Source of the DNA: Rhizobium etli 8C-3
GTDB lineage: Bacteria; Pseudomonadota; Alphaproteobacteria; Rhizobiales; Rhizobiaceae
Direction: 5' to 3'
Assembly (NCBI RefSeq): GCF_001908375.1
Contig: NZ_CP017242.1
Location: forward strand, 1-64,000
Length of the DNA: 64,000 nt
Part shown: positions 55,471-64,000 of the stretch, in pieces
Position numbering within the stretch: the first letter of the stretch is position 1
Layout: every line of letters starts with the position of its first letter
Made by a program: the position numbers and the translations under genes
The notes under the pieces: model-generated
Databases searched by the model: none
What the model was told of the DNA's origin: nothing
The model's input: the letters and a program-made list of their open reading frames with translations, nothing else

Positions 55471-55602
55471 TCCACAGCCGTCGGCCAAGCGCTGGCCGCA
55501 TTCTCAAGGCTATATCGAGACGAATATCTTGGCGGCGGCTAGTCCCGTCGCCAACGCTTTTGCTCGCAGCCTGCATGCGGGTAGAATACGAGGTCGAATA
55601 AA

Positions 55603-56172
55603 ATGGCGTCTCCATGGAAACTTCTTGCCCGGCTTGTGTCACCGCGACGTCAGCAGCGCCAAGAACAGGGGCCGACCGATGACGTGAAGCCGGACGTATT
55701 GGCCATCGCCAAGCCGGTTGAAACGGCTGCCGACAACGGGCTCAACACCGCCGATCCCAAGGTCGACGAAAAACCGGTCGCTTACGAACAATCGGAGGGG
55801 GTGTCAGCGGACCCGGATCATTCCGAAGAAACGGCAAGCGGTGTTCACGGCACGGCAGCTATCGAAGGCGCCAGGCCCGTGGAGGCGGCTGATCCGGCCT
55901 TATCCGATGAGGCCGGTACGGCCGCGCGCCACGCATTGAAACCCTCCCAGACTGCAGAAGGTGCAACGCGAAAGCGCAGCACGCGGGGCAAGAAAGCGGC
56001 AGGGAGTAAAGCCGTTCCGCCACCCTCTCCGGGCGTTCCCGCCGTTTCTGACGATGCAATCCGCCTTGATGAGGAGATCAGGCTGCTGCGCGACCAGCTG
56101 GCACGTAAGCTTCAGCTGCAGAATGCACAACACCCGCACCGGAGTATCATTCGATTCAGCCGCGAAGCCTAA
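55603..56172 (+). CDS. Rhizobial hypothetical protein next to SyrB, altered C-terminus
   Basis: A 189-residue protein beginning MASPWKLLARLVSPRRQQ, acidic in the middle, with a basic Lys/Arg-rich segment (RKRSTRGKKAAG) and a final coiled coil (DEEIRLLRDQLARKLQLQNAQ). From memory, relatives paired with SyrB-like genes end in a different short helix after QNAQ; here the last residues (HPHRSIIRFSREA) look like read-through into flanking DNA, giving a breakpoint near 56133. It overlaps the end of the convergent AraC gene by 17 bp. Confidence 0.55.
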   Translation: MASPWKLLARLVSPRRQQRQEQGPTDDVKPDVLAIAKPVETAADNGLNTADPKVDEKPVAYEQSEGVSADPDHSEETASGVHGTAAIEGARPVEAADPALSDEAGTAARHALKPSQTAEGATRKRSTRGKKAAGSKAVPPPSPGVPAVSDDAIRLDEEIRLLRDQLARKLQLQNAQHPHRSIIRFSREA

Positions 56173-57121
56173 TGTGGGTATCGCGGCCGGTCTGAGCGGC
56201 CTGAAGCGGCAGCCTAGTCTTACTTTTGTTCAGATAGTCTCTTGGCGTGCAGCCCATCACGCGCTTGAACGCGCTGGTGAAGGCGCTCTCGGATGCATAG
56301 CCGAGCGAAGGGGCGATCGCCGAAACCGATCGTCCAACCTCCAGTTCCTCGCCGGCCAGAAGCATCCTCCAGCGGGTCAGGTATTCCAAAGGTGTTTCAC
56401 CGGCCGCTTCCCTGAACCGCTGCGCGAAGACCGATCGCGACATTCCGGCCTCTGCAGCAAGTTCCTGCAAGGTCCAGCGCACCGCAGGATTGGCATGCAT
56501 GGCCGATATCGCCGCGCACAGACGGGTGTCAGTCAGTGCTGCAAACCAGCCGGGCTCATGAACGCCTTCCAGCAGATGCAGGCGCAGCGCTTGAACCAGC
56601 ATCATGTGGGCCAGCTGTTGCGCAATCAACGCGCCGCCAGGCTGACCATCGCGAAGTTCCTCACGCATCCTCGCCACTGACCAGCGCAATGCCGCCTGAT
56701 CCACATCCTTTCGAATATGCACAATCGGTGGCATCATCTTCAGAAGCATGCCTGCGTGCCGTCCCGCCACAGTAAAGCGGCTCCCCACGAGGAGCAGGTC
56801 ACGGCCATCATTCAGCGTGACGGTGCCACCCGGCAGGGCGGGAGGGAATACGGCCTTCGAATCCATCGGCGAGAGCGTCAAATCGCTGGCAAGGCGAAAC
56901 GGACGTCCACTTGGAAGGACGAAGCAATCTCCAGCTTCGAGCCTGACCCGCTCACCGATCCCGTCCACCGCCAGCCAACATCCGCCGGTCTCAACGGCGT
57001 AGCATTTGATCACGTCCTCCCTGAGCGCAAAATGAAGCGACCAATCGCCACCGGCTCTGAAACCGGAAGACACATAGCTGCGCGTTCTGAGCAGCGACAA
57101 GACTTCAGAAAGTGGATCCAT
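56156..57121 (-). CDS. AraC-family regulator with cupin-like sensor
   Basis: A 321-residue protein. N-terminal sensor of the AraC-binding-like cupin type (about 1-190; LEAGDCFVLPSGRPFRL). C-terminal double helix-turn-helix (about 205-300): WTLQELAAEAGMSRSVFAQRF and ISAIAPSLGYASESAFTSAF in the usual positions, then GCTPRDYL. It is divergent from the DUF6152-SDR-oxidoreductase operon, with 117 bp between starts, and is likely its regulator. Confidence 0.88.
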   Translation of the reverse strand: MDPLSEVLSLLRTRSYVSSGFRAGGDWSLHFALREDVIKCYAVETGGCWLAVDGIGERVRLEAGDCFVLPSGRPFRLASDLTLSPMDSKAVFPPALPGGTVTLNDGRDLLLVGSRFTVAGRHAGMLLKMMPPIVHIRKDVDQAALRWSVARMREELRDGQPGGALIAQQLAHMMLVQALRLHLLEGVHEPGWFAALTDTRLCAAISAMHANPAVRWTLQELAAEAGMSRSVFAQRFREAAGETPLEYLTRWRMLLAGEELEVGRSVSAIAPSLGYASESAFTSAFKRVMGCTPRDYLNKSKTRLPLQAAQTGRDTHIRLRG

Positions 57122-57237
57122 ACGATTCCCGGACGATTGCGACGATATCGCGGACTGTAGGGCATGGATCGTGCTGCATCAAGCCTCTACGTTTGCATCG
57201 ACTTGGACAGAATCGTCTGTTGCCAAAGGAGGATAAC

Positions 57238-57705
57238 ATGTGTCCTGGAAGTGTTTCGCGGCACGCTGCAGCCGTCGTCCTTGCCTGTGGACTGGCAGGC
57301 AGTGCTGTCGCGCATCACGGGGTTACCGGCCGCTATGATGCCTCACGGCCCATACTCATCTCCGGCATCGTCACTGCCACGACCTTCTCTCCGCCGCACC
57401 CCGTCTTGTCCGTCCGTGTCGAGCGAGCAAACGTTGCTGACGGGTCTCTCGGGCGCCCAAGCGAATATTTTGGACCGGTATCAGCTCGTCCCGAGGACCT
57501 TGGACAGGTCCGTGAGATCGAACTTTCTCCGGTGCGGATGTTCTACGACCTCGAAGCTAAGGTAAAGCCTGGTGATCGCATCACACTGGTTGCGCTTCGC
57601 AACTGTCTGCCCCCGCATCAGTTGCGCAGCACCTGGATACGGCTGAGGGACGGCGAGACGCTCTCCTACTCCAGAGACTGGGCGCCGGGAGTGGACGGAT
57701 GCTAG
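57238..57705 (+). CDS. DUF6152-like exported protein
   Basis: A 155-residue protein; ATG 57238 follows AAGGAGG. The signal peptide ends near residue 24 (CGLAGSAVA), and the mature part opens HHGVTGRYD, with ILISGIVTATTFSPPHPVLSV as in the DUF6152 family of periplasmic proteins. Function unknown. It overlaps the following membrane-protein gene by 7 bp. Confidence 0.65.
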   Translation: MCPGSVSRHAAAVVLACGLAGSAVAHHGVTGRYDASRPILISGIVTATTFSPPHPVLSVRVERANVADGSLGRPSEYFGPVSARPEDLGQVREIELSPVRMFYDLEAKVKPGDRITLVALRNCLPPHQLRSTWIRLRDGETLSYSRDWAPGVDGC

Positions 57706-58169
57706 CCTTGATGTTTCAAGAAATCGAGGACCTTGGCGTTGTTCGGCTGATCGTTGCCGTGCCGTGGATCTATCCTGTCGTTTCGGCCTTGCACATCATC
57801 GGTATAGGAACGCTGCTCGGCTCGATCGTCGCGGTCGACCTGCGGCTGTTGCGCGTTCTTGGCCCGCAATTCGATGAGGCCTTGCCGGCGCTGGTGAGGA
57901 TGGCGCTCTGTGGCTTCGCTTTGGCAGCGACGACCGGGCTGTTGCTGCTATCGGTGCGGATTGGGAACTACGCAGAAAATCCGGTTTTTCTCATCAAGAT
58001 GATGATCGTTGCGGCAGCCGGCGGCAACGCGCTGCTTCTGCGGCAGGCGGGGGTGGGCGTTGATCTCGCGGTCCTGGCTGGAAGGCGAGCCGCGCGCTTC
58101 TCAGGTGCCGTATCGCTGTGTCTCTGGGTCAGCGCCGTCTTCGCTGGCCGCTGGATTGCCTTCATTTAA
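57699..58169 (+). CDS. DUF6644-like membrane protein
   Basis: A 156-residue protein with four membrane segments (about 22-45, 65-85, 92-110, 130-152). It resembles the DUF6644 family of small inner-membrane proteins, which often sit beside DUF6152 genes. A conserved His near residue 32 (SALHIIGIG) could bind haem or metal; that is a guess. Confidence 0.65.
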   Translation: MLALMFQEIEDLGVVRLIVAVPWIYPVVSALHIIGIGTLLGSIVAVDLRLLRVLGPQFDEALPALVRMALCGFALAATTGLLLLSVRIGNYAENPVFLIKMMIVAAAGGNALLLRQAGVGVDLAVLAGRRAARFSGAVSLCLWVSAVFAGRWIAFI

Positions 58170-58181
58170 AGGAAGATTGCT

Positions 58182-59114
58182 ATGCGTATCTTGGTAACCG
58201 GCGCAGCAGGTTTTGTCGGCTCGGCCGTGGTGAAGGATCTGGTCGATGCCGGACATCGGGTAATCGGACTGGTCCGTTCCGCCGCCGCGGCCGGAATGCT
58301 GGCGACACTCGGGGCGGAAGCCTATGCGGCCGATCTGCGCGAGCGAGACAGCCTGCGGGCGGCGCTGGCTCGGGCTGACGGCGTTATACATACCGCCTTC
58401 AATCACGACTTTTCGCAGTTCGGCGCAAACTGCGAAGCCGACCGCGATGTCATCGAATTTCTCGGCGGAGAACTTGCCGGCTCGGATCGGCCCCTCGTCG
58501 TCACTTCGGCAATCGGCGTCTTGCCCAAGCACGGGCTCGTTACCGAAGCCACGGACGCTGTTCCTCTGTCCGACGCAGCCGCCAATCCGCGCGCTGCTTC
58601 GGAAATTGCCGCCGATGCAGTGGCCGATCTGGGGGTGCCGGTCTCGATCGTCCGTCTGCCGCCGAGTGTTCATGGCGAAGGGGATCGTGCGTTCGTGCCA
58701 ACTCTCATCGATATCGCACGGGCAAAGGGCTTTTCGGCCTATGTCGGCAACGGCGAGAACCGGTGGCCCGCCGTCCATCGCCGCGACGCGGCCCGGCTCT
58801 ATCGATTGGCGGCCGAGAGGGCGTCGACCCATGCACGCTACCACGCAGTTGCCGAGGAAGGCATTCCCTTGCGGAATATCGCGACTGCAATCGGGACCGG
58901 TCTGGACCTTCCGGTCGCACCGATCGACGCAGAAGCCGCACTTAACCATTTCGGCTGGTTCAATCACTTCGCGGCGATGGACATCCGTGCATCCGGTGCC
59001 GAAACGCGCCGCAATCTGGGCTGGTCGCCAAGCGGCTCCACGCTTTTGGAAGATCTCGCTGGAGGAGTTTACTTTGGCGGGAGTTCGCCCGCTCCGATCG
59101 GTGCTGGCAAATGA
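58182..59114 (+). CDS. NAD-dependent epimerase/SDR (extended)
   Basis: A 310-residue protein with AGGAAG 7 bp before ATG. Rossmann start ILVTGAAGFVGSAVVKDL; Ser/Tyr catalytic region is atypical (VVTSAIGVL, without a clear YxxxK), as in the NmrA/extended SDR proteins. Expected to bind NAD(P)(H) and reduce or sense a carbonyl. It precedes the aldehyde oxidoreductase genes and may act on the same substrate. Confidence 0.8.
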   Translation: MRILVTGAAGFVGSAVVKDLVDAGHRVIGLVRSAAAAGMLATLGAEAYAADLRERDSLRAALARADGVIHTAFNHDFSQFGANCEADRDVIEFLGGELAGSDRPLVVTSAIGVLPKHGLVTEATDAVPLSDAAANPRAASEIAADAVADLGVPVSIVRLPPSVHGEGDRAFVPTLIDIARAKGFSAYVGNGENRWPAVHRRDAARLYRLAAERASTHARYHAVAEEGIPLRNIATAIGTGLDLPVAPIDAEAALNHFGWFNHFAAMDIRASGAETRRNLGWSPSGSTLLEDLAGGVYFGGSSPAPIGAGK

Positions 59115-59246
59115 GATAGCGCCGAAGGGTGGATCCAGACGGTTGTCCCAACAGGCTTCCTATCCCAACACGCCACCTGCTCAGAGGAAAGAACCGTCCG
59201 AGCAATGCAGATTCTGCCGCAACACTTCCAATCGAGAGGAGCAACA

Positions 59247-59888
59247 ATGTGCAATGATCCTGACGTCGCCCCAGAGATCCCGGACAACCAACTCCTCGTA
59301 TCACGGCGAGATGCGATGATCGCAAGCGTCGCGGTTGTCGCCGCCAGCCATTTCGCAGACTCCGCTCGCGCTCAAAGCGGGCCTCGCCAAGCTGTTTTGC
59401 CCGTCCCTGCGGATCAGGCGCTCGTAATTCGCACGTCGATTAACGGTCAAACGGTGGAGCTTACGGTTGATGCGAGGACCTCGCTTCTCGACTTGCTGCG
59501 CGAACGGCTTGCCCTGACGGGGGCAAAGAAGGGCTGCGACCACGGGCAGTGCGGTGCCTGCACTGTTCACATCGACGGCCGCCGTGTCGCCTCCTGCTTG
59601 ACGCTGGCAGGCAAAGTCGATGGCCGGGAAGTGCTCACAATCGAGGGCCTTGCCGAAGGTGACACGCTACACCCGATGCAGCAGGCGTTTATCGATCACG
59701 ATGCGCTGCAATGCGGCTACTGCACGCCTGGTCAGATCATGGCTGCGGTGGCGTGCGTCGCCGAGGGCAACGCTACGTCACGCGAACGAATCCGAGAATA
59801 TATGAGCGGCAACATTTGTCGCTGCGGCGCCTATGTCGGCATCGTCGCGGCCATTGAAGATGCGGCTGCCAAGATGGGGAGGGGCTGA
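59247..59888 (+). CDS. paoA: Aldehyde oxidoreductase 2Fe-2S subunit (PaoA-like)
   Basis: A 213-residue protein from ATG 59247 (RBS GAGAGGAG). A twin-arginine start (SRRDAMIAS) and a hydrophobic helix suggest export by Tat. Two 2Fe-2S clusters: GCDHGQCGACTVHIDG with CLT, and CGYCTPGQ with NICRCGAY. It passes electrons from the Mo site to FAD. Operon order A, B, C as in the E. coli periplasmic aldehyde oxidoreductase. Confidence 0.88.
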   Translation: MCNDPDVAPEIPDNQLLVSRRDAMIASVAVVAASHFADSARAQSGPRQAVLPVPADQALVIRTSINGQTVELTVDARTSLLDLLRERLALTGAKKGCDHGQCGACTVHIDGRRVASCLTLAGKVDGREVLTIEGLAEGDTLHPMQQAFIDHDALQCGYCTPGQIMAAVACVAEGNATSRERIREYMSGNICRCGAYVGIVAAIEDAAAKMGRG

Positions 59889-59890
59889 AA

Positions 59891-60895
59891 ATGCGCCCAT
59901 TCACCTACATCCGTCCGGCAACACCTCAAGAAGCAGTCGGCGCTTTCGCCGAAGCCGGCGAAGGCGCACGGTTCATTGCCGGCGGCACCACGCTTTACGA
60001 TCTCATGAAGCTCACGATCGAGCGGCCGAACCATCTGATCGACGTGACCGCTGTCCAGGGGTTGGACCGGATCGAAACGGACGGCGATAGGCTTCGCTTT
60101 GGGGCGAACGCAGCGATGAGTGCCGTCGCAGGCGACCCGACCGTCGCGCGCGACTATCCGGTGCTGTCGGAGGCCCTGTTGAAGGCGGCCTCCCAACAGC
60201 TTCGCAACATGGCGACCGTCGGCGGCAATCTCCTCCAGCGGACGCGCTGCATGTACTTCCGAAACGGTGGGGGTGTGATCTATCCCTGCAACAAGCGCGA
60301 ACCGGGCAGTGGTTGTGCTGCCATCGGCGGACTTGATCGCGGTCAGGCGGTTCTCGGGACCAGCGAGGCCTGCACCGCCGTCTCGCCGGGGGACTGGCCG
60401 GTGGCCCTTGTCGCGATGGACGCCTCCATCGAGGTTTTAGGACCGGCTGGTTCACGTTCGCTGCCCGTCGGCGATCTCTATCGATTGCCGGGCGACACGC
60501 CGCATCTTGAATTTACCCTCGGATCCGGCGAGATGATAACAGCAATCACGGTTTCGAAGACGCCGGCGGGCCGCCTGTCGACCTACCATAAGATCAGGGA
60601 TCGGGAATCCTACGCTTTCGCGCTCACTTCTGCTGCGGTAGCGCTGGAGATGAGCGGTGATCGGGTGGAGGGGGCGCGGATCGCGCTTGGCGGCGTGGCC
60701 ACGCGGCCGTGGCGCACATCCGAGGCCGAAGAGGTTCTGATCGGCCATCGGCTCACGCCGGAACTCGCGCTCGCTGCCGGCCAAGCCGCCTTCCGTGATG
60801 CGCGACCCGGGCGGCATAACAGCTTCAAGACAGAGCTCGGCGCCCGCACCATCGCTGATGCCCTTATCATTGCCGCCGAAAGAGGTCGCACATGA
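59891..60895 (+). CDS. paoB: Aldehyde oxidoreductase FAD subunit (PaoB-like)
   Basis: A 334-residue protein, 2 bp after the PaoA stop. FAD-binding FIAGGTTLYDLMK and TVGGNLLQRTRCMYF. The loop CMYFRNGGG...PCNKREPGSGCAA contains Cys residues like those that hold an extra 4Fe-4S cluster in PaoB. Its end overlaps the next start (ATGA). Confidence 0.88.
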   Translation: MRPFTYIRPATPQEAVGAFAEAGEGARFIAGGTTLYDLMKLTIERPNHLIDVTAVQGLDRIETDGDRLRFGANAAMSAVAGDPTVARDYPVLSEALLKAASQQLRNMATVGGNLLQRTRCMYFRNGGGVIYPCNKREPGSGCAAIGGLDRGQAVLGTSEACTAVSPGDWPVALVAMDASIEVLGPAGSRSLPVGDLYRLPGDTPHLEFTLGSGEMITAITVSKTPAGRLSTYHKIRDRESYAFALTSAAVALEMSGDRVEGARIALGGVATRPWRTSEAEEVLIGHRLTPELALAAGQAAFRDARPGRHNSFKTELGARTIADALIIAAERGRT

Positions 60896-63048
60896 GTACC
60901 ACCGCTTTTCCCGATCGTGCCCGCGTCGATGCTCTTGCCAAAGTGCGGGGAGAGGCAAGATTTGCTGGCGATTTGGTGCTTCCCCGAACGCTTTACGCGA
61001 TGACTGTCCCGGCCACCATCGCCAAAGGCAGCTTATCCTCGCTGCCCGTTGAAGCGGCGCTCCGCGTGCCGGGGGTCGTCCGTGTCCTAACCCCTGAAGA
61101 TTTTCCGGCACCTCCGCCGTTCAGCGAAGATGGTCCCCCGCCGCCGCCTCCGACCCTGGAAACAACCATCGCCTACCGCGGCCAGCCGGTCGCGTTGGTC
61201 ATCGCTGAAACGCTGGAAGCTGCGATTGAAGGCGCTGAGGTAATCCGCCCGACCTACGTGGCGGAGGCGTTTGCCTGCGTGATGGAAAGCGCCGGCGCGC
61301 AGCGTCAGCCTGCGGATGAAGTCGCATTCGGGGACGCTCCAGCAGCCCTTTCCGGTGCGGCGGCGACGGTAGAGTCGACTTACAATTCTCCCACGCAGCA
61401 TCACAACCCTCTTGAGCTCATCGCGACGGTTGCACTCTGGGAAGATGGCGCGTTGTTGATCCACGAATCGACCCAGGCCAGTTCACTCGTCAAAGGTGCC
61501 GTCGCAGGGGCATTGCGGCTGGATCCAACTCTCGTCCATGTGCGCGGCGCAACGATGGGCGGCAGTTTTGGGCAAAAGGCCGTGCAGCGCCAGACAGCGC
61601 TTGTTGCGCGTGCCGCGATTCTGACCGGCCGGCCGGTCAAACTCGTGCAGCCGCGAGGCCAGATTTTTCATACCGCCACCTACCGGGCTCGCACGCGGCA
61701 TCAGATCCGCATAGGCGCGGACGCGGACGGAACGATCGTCGGTGTGCAGCATCACGTCGAACAGGAGCAGTCGCCAAACGGATATTTCGCTGTCTCCGAA
61801 TATCACCGGGACGTAATCCGAATGTATGGCATTCGAAACTATCTGGGGACCGGCGCCGATATCCGGCTTGATCGCCAGGATTCAGGCTACATGCGCGGCA
61901 CGCATCCCCAGCCTGCATTCTTCGCGTTCGAAAGTGCAATCGACGAACTTGCCCATAAGACGAACCGCGACCCGGTCGAATTTCGGTTGGCGAATGACAC
62001 ACGCGTTGATCCGCAGAATGGCCATCCCCTATCCTCGAGGTTCTTGAACGAGTGCCTGAGGGAAGGCGCGCGGCGCTTCGGGTGGTCGAGCCGCTCGCCG
62101 GTGCCGGGCTCGATGACCGCGGCTGACGGCAGCCTGGTCGGATGGGGCATGGCCTGCGGTATCTACCAGTCGGCGACGACACCGGCGATCGCGACGCTCA
62201 GGATCGACGCGCGCGGCCATACCCGCTTTGCCATCTCCGGTCACGAAATGGGTCAGGGCATGCGGACGGCTATCGCGTCGGTGCTGCTTCAGGGCCTCGA
62301 TATTGACCCCGAAAGGCTGGAAATCGCTCTCGGTGACACGAGGGCAGCACCGCAGCACATGACCGCCGGATCCTGGGGCACCAATAGCGTCGTGCCGGCG
62401 GCCATGCAGGCGGCGCAGCGGATGCAGGCTGCCGTTGCGGACCTGCTGGACGGCCGACAGGTCTCGGGAAATCTTCACCGGAAGCTCGCAAGCATCCGCC
62501 GTCCCTTCCTGCAGGTTGAGGTGGCGACCGTGGGACCGGGACAGGATCAGGCCGCGCTAGAGGCCCTGCGTCAGGGCGGCTTTGCCGTCGCCGAATCCGT
62601 TTATCCGGAATTCTCGACCTTCAGCTACAGCGCCCACTTTCTGGAGGTGCGCATCGAGCCGCGCACCCGGCGCATTCGGGTGCCGCGGGTGGTAAGCATC
62701 GCCGACTGCGGCCGCGTGATAAGCCCGCGGACTGCACACAGCCAGGTGTACGGTGGGGTAATCTGGGGCCTGAGCCATGCCCTGCGCGAAGCGACTGAGA
62801 TCGACCCGCGCTACGGCGGTTACCTCAATGAAGACCTGGCCGATTATGTGGTGCCCGTGAATGCCGACATCGGCGAGATCGAGATCGGCCTGATCGACCA
62901 GCCGGACCCCCTCTCAAATCCTGCCGGGGTCAAGGGACTGGGCCAGGTCTCGATGGTGGGCATTTCGGCGGCCGTCGCCAACGCCGTCTTCCATGCGACG
63001 GGCAGACGAATACGCGAGTTGCCGATCCGCATCGAACATCTGCTTTAG
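60892..63048 (+). CDS. paoC: Aldehyde oxidoreductase Mo subunit (PaoC-like), Glu to Gln at active site
   Basis: A 718-residue molybdenum-binding subunit. Motifs: RGATMGGSFGQKAVQRQ, DSGYMRGTHPQPAFFAFESA, GHEMGQGMRTAIASVLLQG, and TAGSWGTNSVVPA. The segment near the C-terminus that in this family reads G-x-G-E and contains the catalytic Glu reads KGLGQVSM here, with Gln about residue 685 (codon CAG). The rest is well kept. Activity may be lost or altered. A second copy begins 10 bp further on. Confidence 0.85.
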   Translation: MSTTAFPDRARVDALAKVRGEARFAGDLVLPRTLYAMTVPATIAKGSLSSLPVEAALRVPGVVRVLTPEDFPAPPPFSEDGPPPPPPTLETTIAYRGQPVALVIAETLEAAIEGAEVIRPTYVAEAFACVMESAGAQRQPADEVAFGDAPAALSGAAATVESTYNSPTQHHNPLELIATVALWEDGALLIHESTQASSLVKGAVAGALRLDPTLVHVRGATMGGSFGQKAVQRQTALVARAAILTGRPVKLVQPRGQIFHTATYRARTRHQIRIGADADGTIVGVQHHVEQEQSPNGYFAVSEYHRDVIRMYGIRNYLGTGADIRLDRQDSGYMRGTHPQPAFFAFESAIDELAHKTNRDPVEFRLANDTRVDPQNGHPLSSRFLNECLREGARRFGWSSRSPVPGSMTAADGSLVGWGMACGIYQSATTPAIATLRIDARGHTRFAISGHEMGQGMRTAIASVLLQGLDIDPERLEIALGDTRAAPQHMTAGSWGTNSVVPAAMQAAQRMQAAVADLLDGRQVSGNLHRKLASIRRPFLQVEVATVGPGQDQAALEALRQGGFAVAESVYPEFSTFSYSAHFLEVRIEPRTRRIRVPRVVSIADCGRVISPRTAHSQVYGGVIWGLSHALREATEIDPRYGGYLNEDLADYVVPVNADIGEIEIGLIDQPDPLSNPAGVKGLGQVSMVGISAAVANAVFHATGRRIRELPIRIEHLL

Positions 63049-63058
63049 GGAGAACCTC

Positions 63059-64000
63059 ATGACCACCACACCGTTCAAGGACCGGCCGAGAATTGACGCT
63101 TTTGACAAGGTTCGGGGCGCAACGGCCTATGCCGCCGACATTCCCGTGCCGGGAATGCTATACGCAATGCTCGTACCATCGGTGGTGGCCAAAGGCCGTA
63201 TCGCGACCCTCCACGTCGAAGACGCCGTCAACGTGCCGGGCGTGGTGCGTATACTGACGCCAGACGATTTTCCGCCGCCACCGGAGCCGGTGCGCTTCCC
63301 CAACGCTGACGCGCCGCCGACCCTTCATCGAGACATCGCCTTCCGTGGCCAGCCGATCGCGCTGGTCGTCGCCGAGACGTTGGAGGCGGCGACGGAGGGA
63401 GCTGAGCGCGTGGCGGCGACATTCGAGACACAGCCGTTCGCGGCCACCAAGCGCAGCGCGCTCGCAGTCCGCGAGGAGGCGCGGCCAACCGCTTTCGGCG
63501 ATGCTGAAGCCGCTCTGGCGCAAGCTACCATGACGGTGGATGTCGAATATGAATCACCAGCCCAGCATCACAATCCGATCGAGCTGATTTCCACGACTGC
63601 TGTCTGGGCGGATGGCCGGTTGACCATTTATGAAGGGACCCAGTTCGCCAGTGGGATCAAGGAGGTTGTTGCGCGGATCCTGCGGATTGATCCGGGCATT
63701 GTCGACGTTAAAAGCCCGTCGGTCGGCGGAGCATTCGGTCAAAAGGGTTGGGTACAGCAGCAAACGGCCATCATCGCCCGGGCAGCTATGTTGCTCGGAC
63801 GGCCGGTCAAGCTGGTCACCCCGCGGGGGCAGATATTTCACCTTGCCAAGTTCCGGCCAAACAGCACGCACCGCATCAAGCTTGGAGCCGATGCTGCGGG
63901 AAAAATGACGGGCGTACATTATGTCGCCGATCAGCAGCAGTCCCGCCGAGGTACCTTTCCGCCCGATTATCATGCTGGCCCCACACGCTTGTACGGCATT
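63059..64000 (+). CDS. Second Mo subunit (PaoC-like), cut by window end
   Basis: Open from ATG 63059 (RBS AGGGAGAAC) to the window edge, 314 codons. It is clearly paralogous to the preceding gene (FDKVRGATAYAADIPVPG, GGAFGQKGWVQQQTAIIARA), with the same order of motifs. Two large subunits after one set of A and B subunits suggests either gene duplication with different substrates or a heteromer. The active-site Glu region lies outside the window. Confidence 0.85.
   Translation, partial: MTTTPFKDRPRIDAFDKVRGATAYAADIPVPGMLYAMLVPSVVAKGRIATLHVEDAVNVPGVVRILTPDDFPPPPEPVRFPNADAPPTLHRDIAFRGQPIALVVAETLEAATEGAERVAATFETQPFAATKRSALAVREEARPTAFGDAEAALAQATMTVDVEYESPAQHHNPIELISTTAVWADGRLTIYEGTQFASGIKEVVARILRIDPGIVDVKSPSVGGAFGQKGWVQQQTAIIARAAMLLGRPVKLVTPRGQIFHLAKFRPNSTHRIKLGADAAGKMTGVHYVADQQQSRRGTFPPDYHAGPTRLYGI

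Noticed and set aside
1-64000. CRISPR array, tRNA or rRNA genes
   Set aside because: No regularly spaced direct repeats, no cloverleaf with a CCA-type end, and no rRNA-like conserved stretch noticed on either strand; a tRNAscan or Infernal run would settle it.

Overview
The window looks like a high-GC alphaproteobacterial replicon, most likely from the Rhizobiales (Rhizobium/Agrobacterium/Ensifer type). The main support is a SyrB-like rhizobial regulator pair near 54.8-56.2 kb, rhizobial-style iron boxes (TGA-N9-TCA), and the codon and base use. There is no rRNA, tRNA or CRISPR array that I can see. Host assignment is inference.

Region 1 (1-6.7 kb) is mobile-element territory. It holds a decayed IS5-like transposase, a frameshifted tyrosine integrase, a twice-frameshifted Fic gene, a serine resolvase with a three-part res-like site, and an intact 785-residue tyrosine recombinase beside a perfect inverted repeat that could be a recombination core.

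Region 2 (7.1-21.9 kb) is a defence-type island. The minus-strand block encodes a PD-(D/E)XK nuclease/RNase-H/SF1 helicase, a ubiquitin-like protein, a ThiF-type E1, a small Cys-rich DUF6527-like protein, and RmuC. A divergent WYL regulator, a dGTPase, a DUF4062-SIR2 fusion and a SIR2-HerA-KTSC operon follow on the plus strand. The Ubl/E1/DUF6527 plus nuclease-helicase unit is my first candidate for an undescribed system.

Region 3 (22.1-54.2 kb) is a nonribosomal siderophore cluster. It encodes uptake (TonB receptor, periplasmic binding protein, SIP reductase), a TetR regulator, a phosphopantetheinyl transferase, NRPS proteins, a PLP decarboxylase-fold enzyme, isochorismate synthase, a salicylate-type aryl-AMP ligase, an alpha/beta hydrolase, salicylate synthase, MbtH and ornithine N5-monooxygenase. 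Signature residues point to salicylate plus threonine cyclised to a hydroxyphenyl-methyloxazoline, then one unassigned residue and an N-hydroxyornithine-like residue, with reductive release. Oddities are an aryl-carrier/cyclisation protein whose adenylation domain has lost its N-terminal part and is apparently served in trans by a free Thr-specific A domain, two dead epimerisation domains, and surplus condensation domains. Three promoters share a palindromic operator between -35 and -10 and an upstream ATATGA-N9-TCAAC box. Two of them also share a roughly 180-nt leader that keeps its hairpins while its sequence diverges.

Region 4 (54.8-64 kb) has the SyrB-like pair, then an AraC regulator divergent from a plus-strand operon of two small envelope proteins, an SDR, and a periplasmic-type molybdenum aldehyde oxidoreductase (PaoABC-like). 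Its large subunit carries Gln where the catalytic Glu is expected, and a second large-subunit gene follows and runs off the window.
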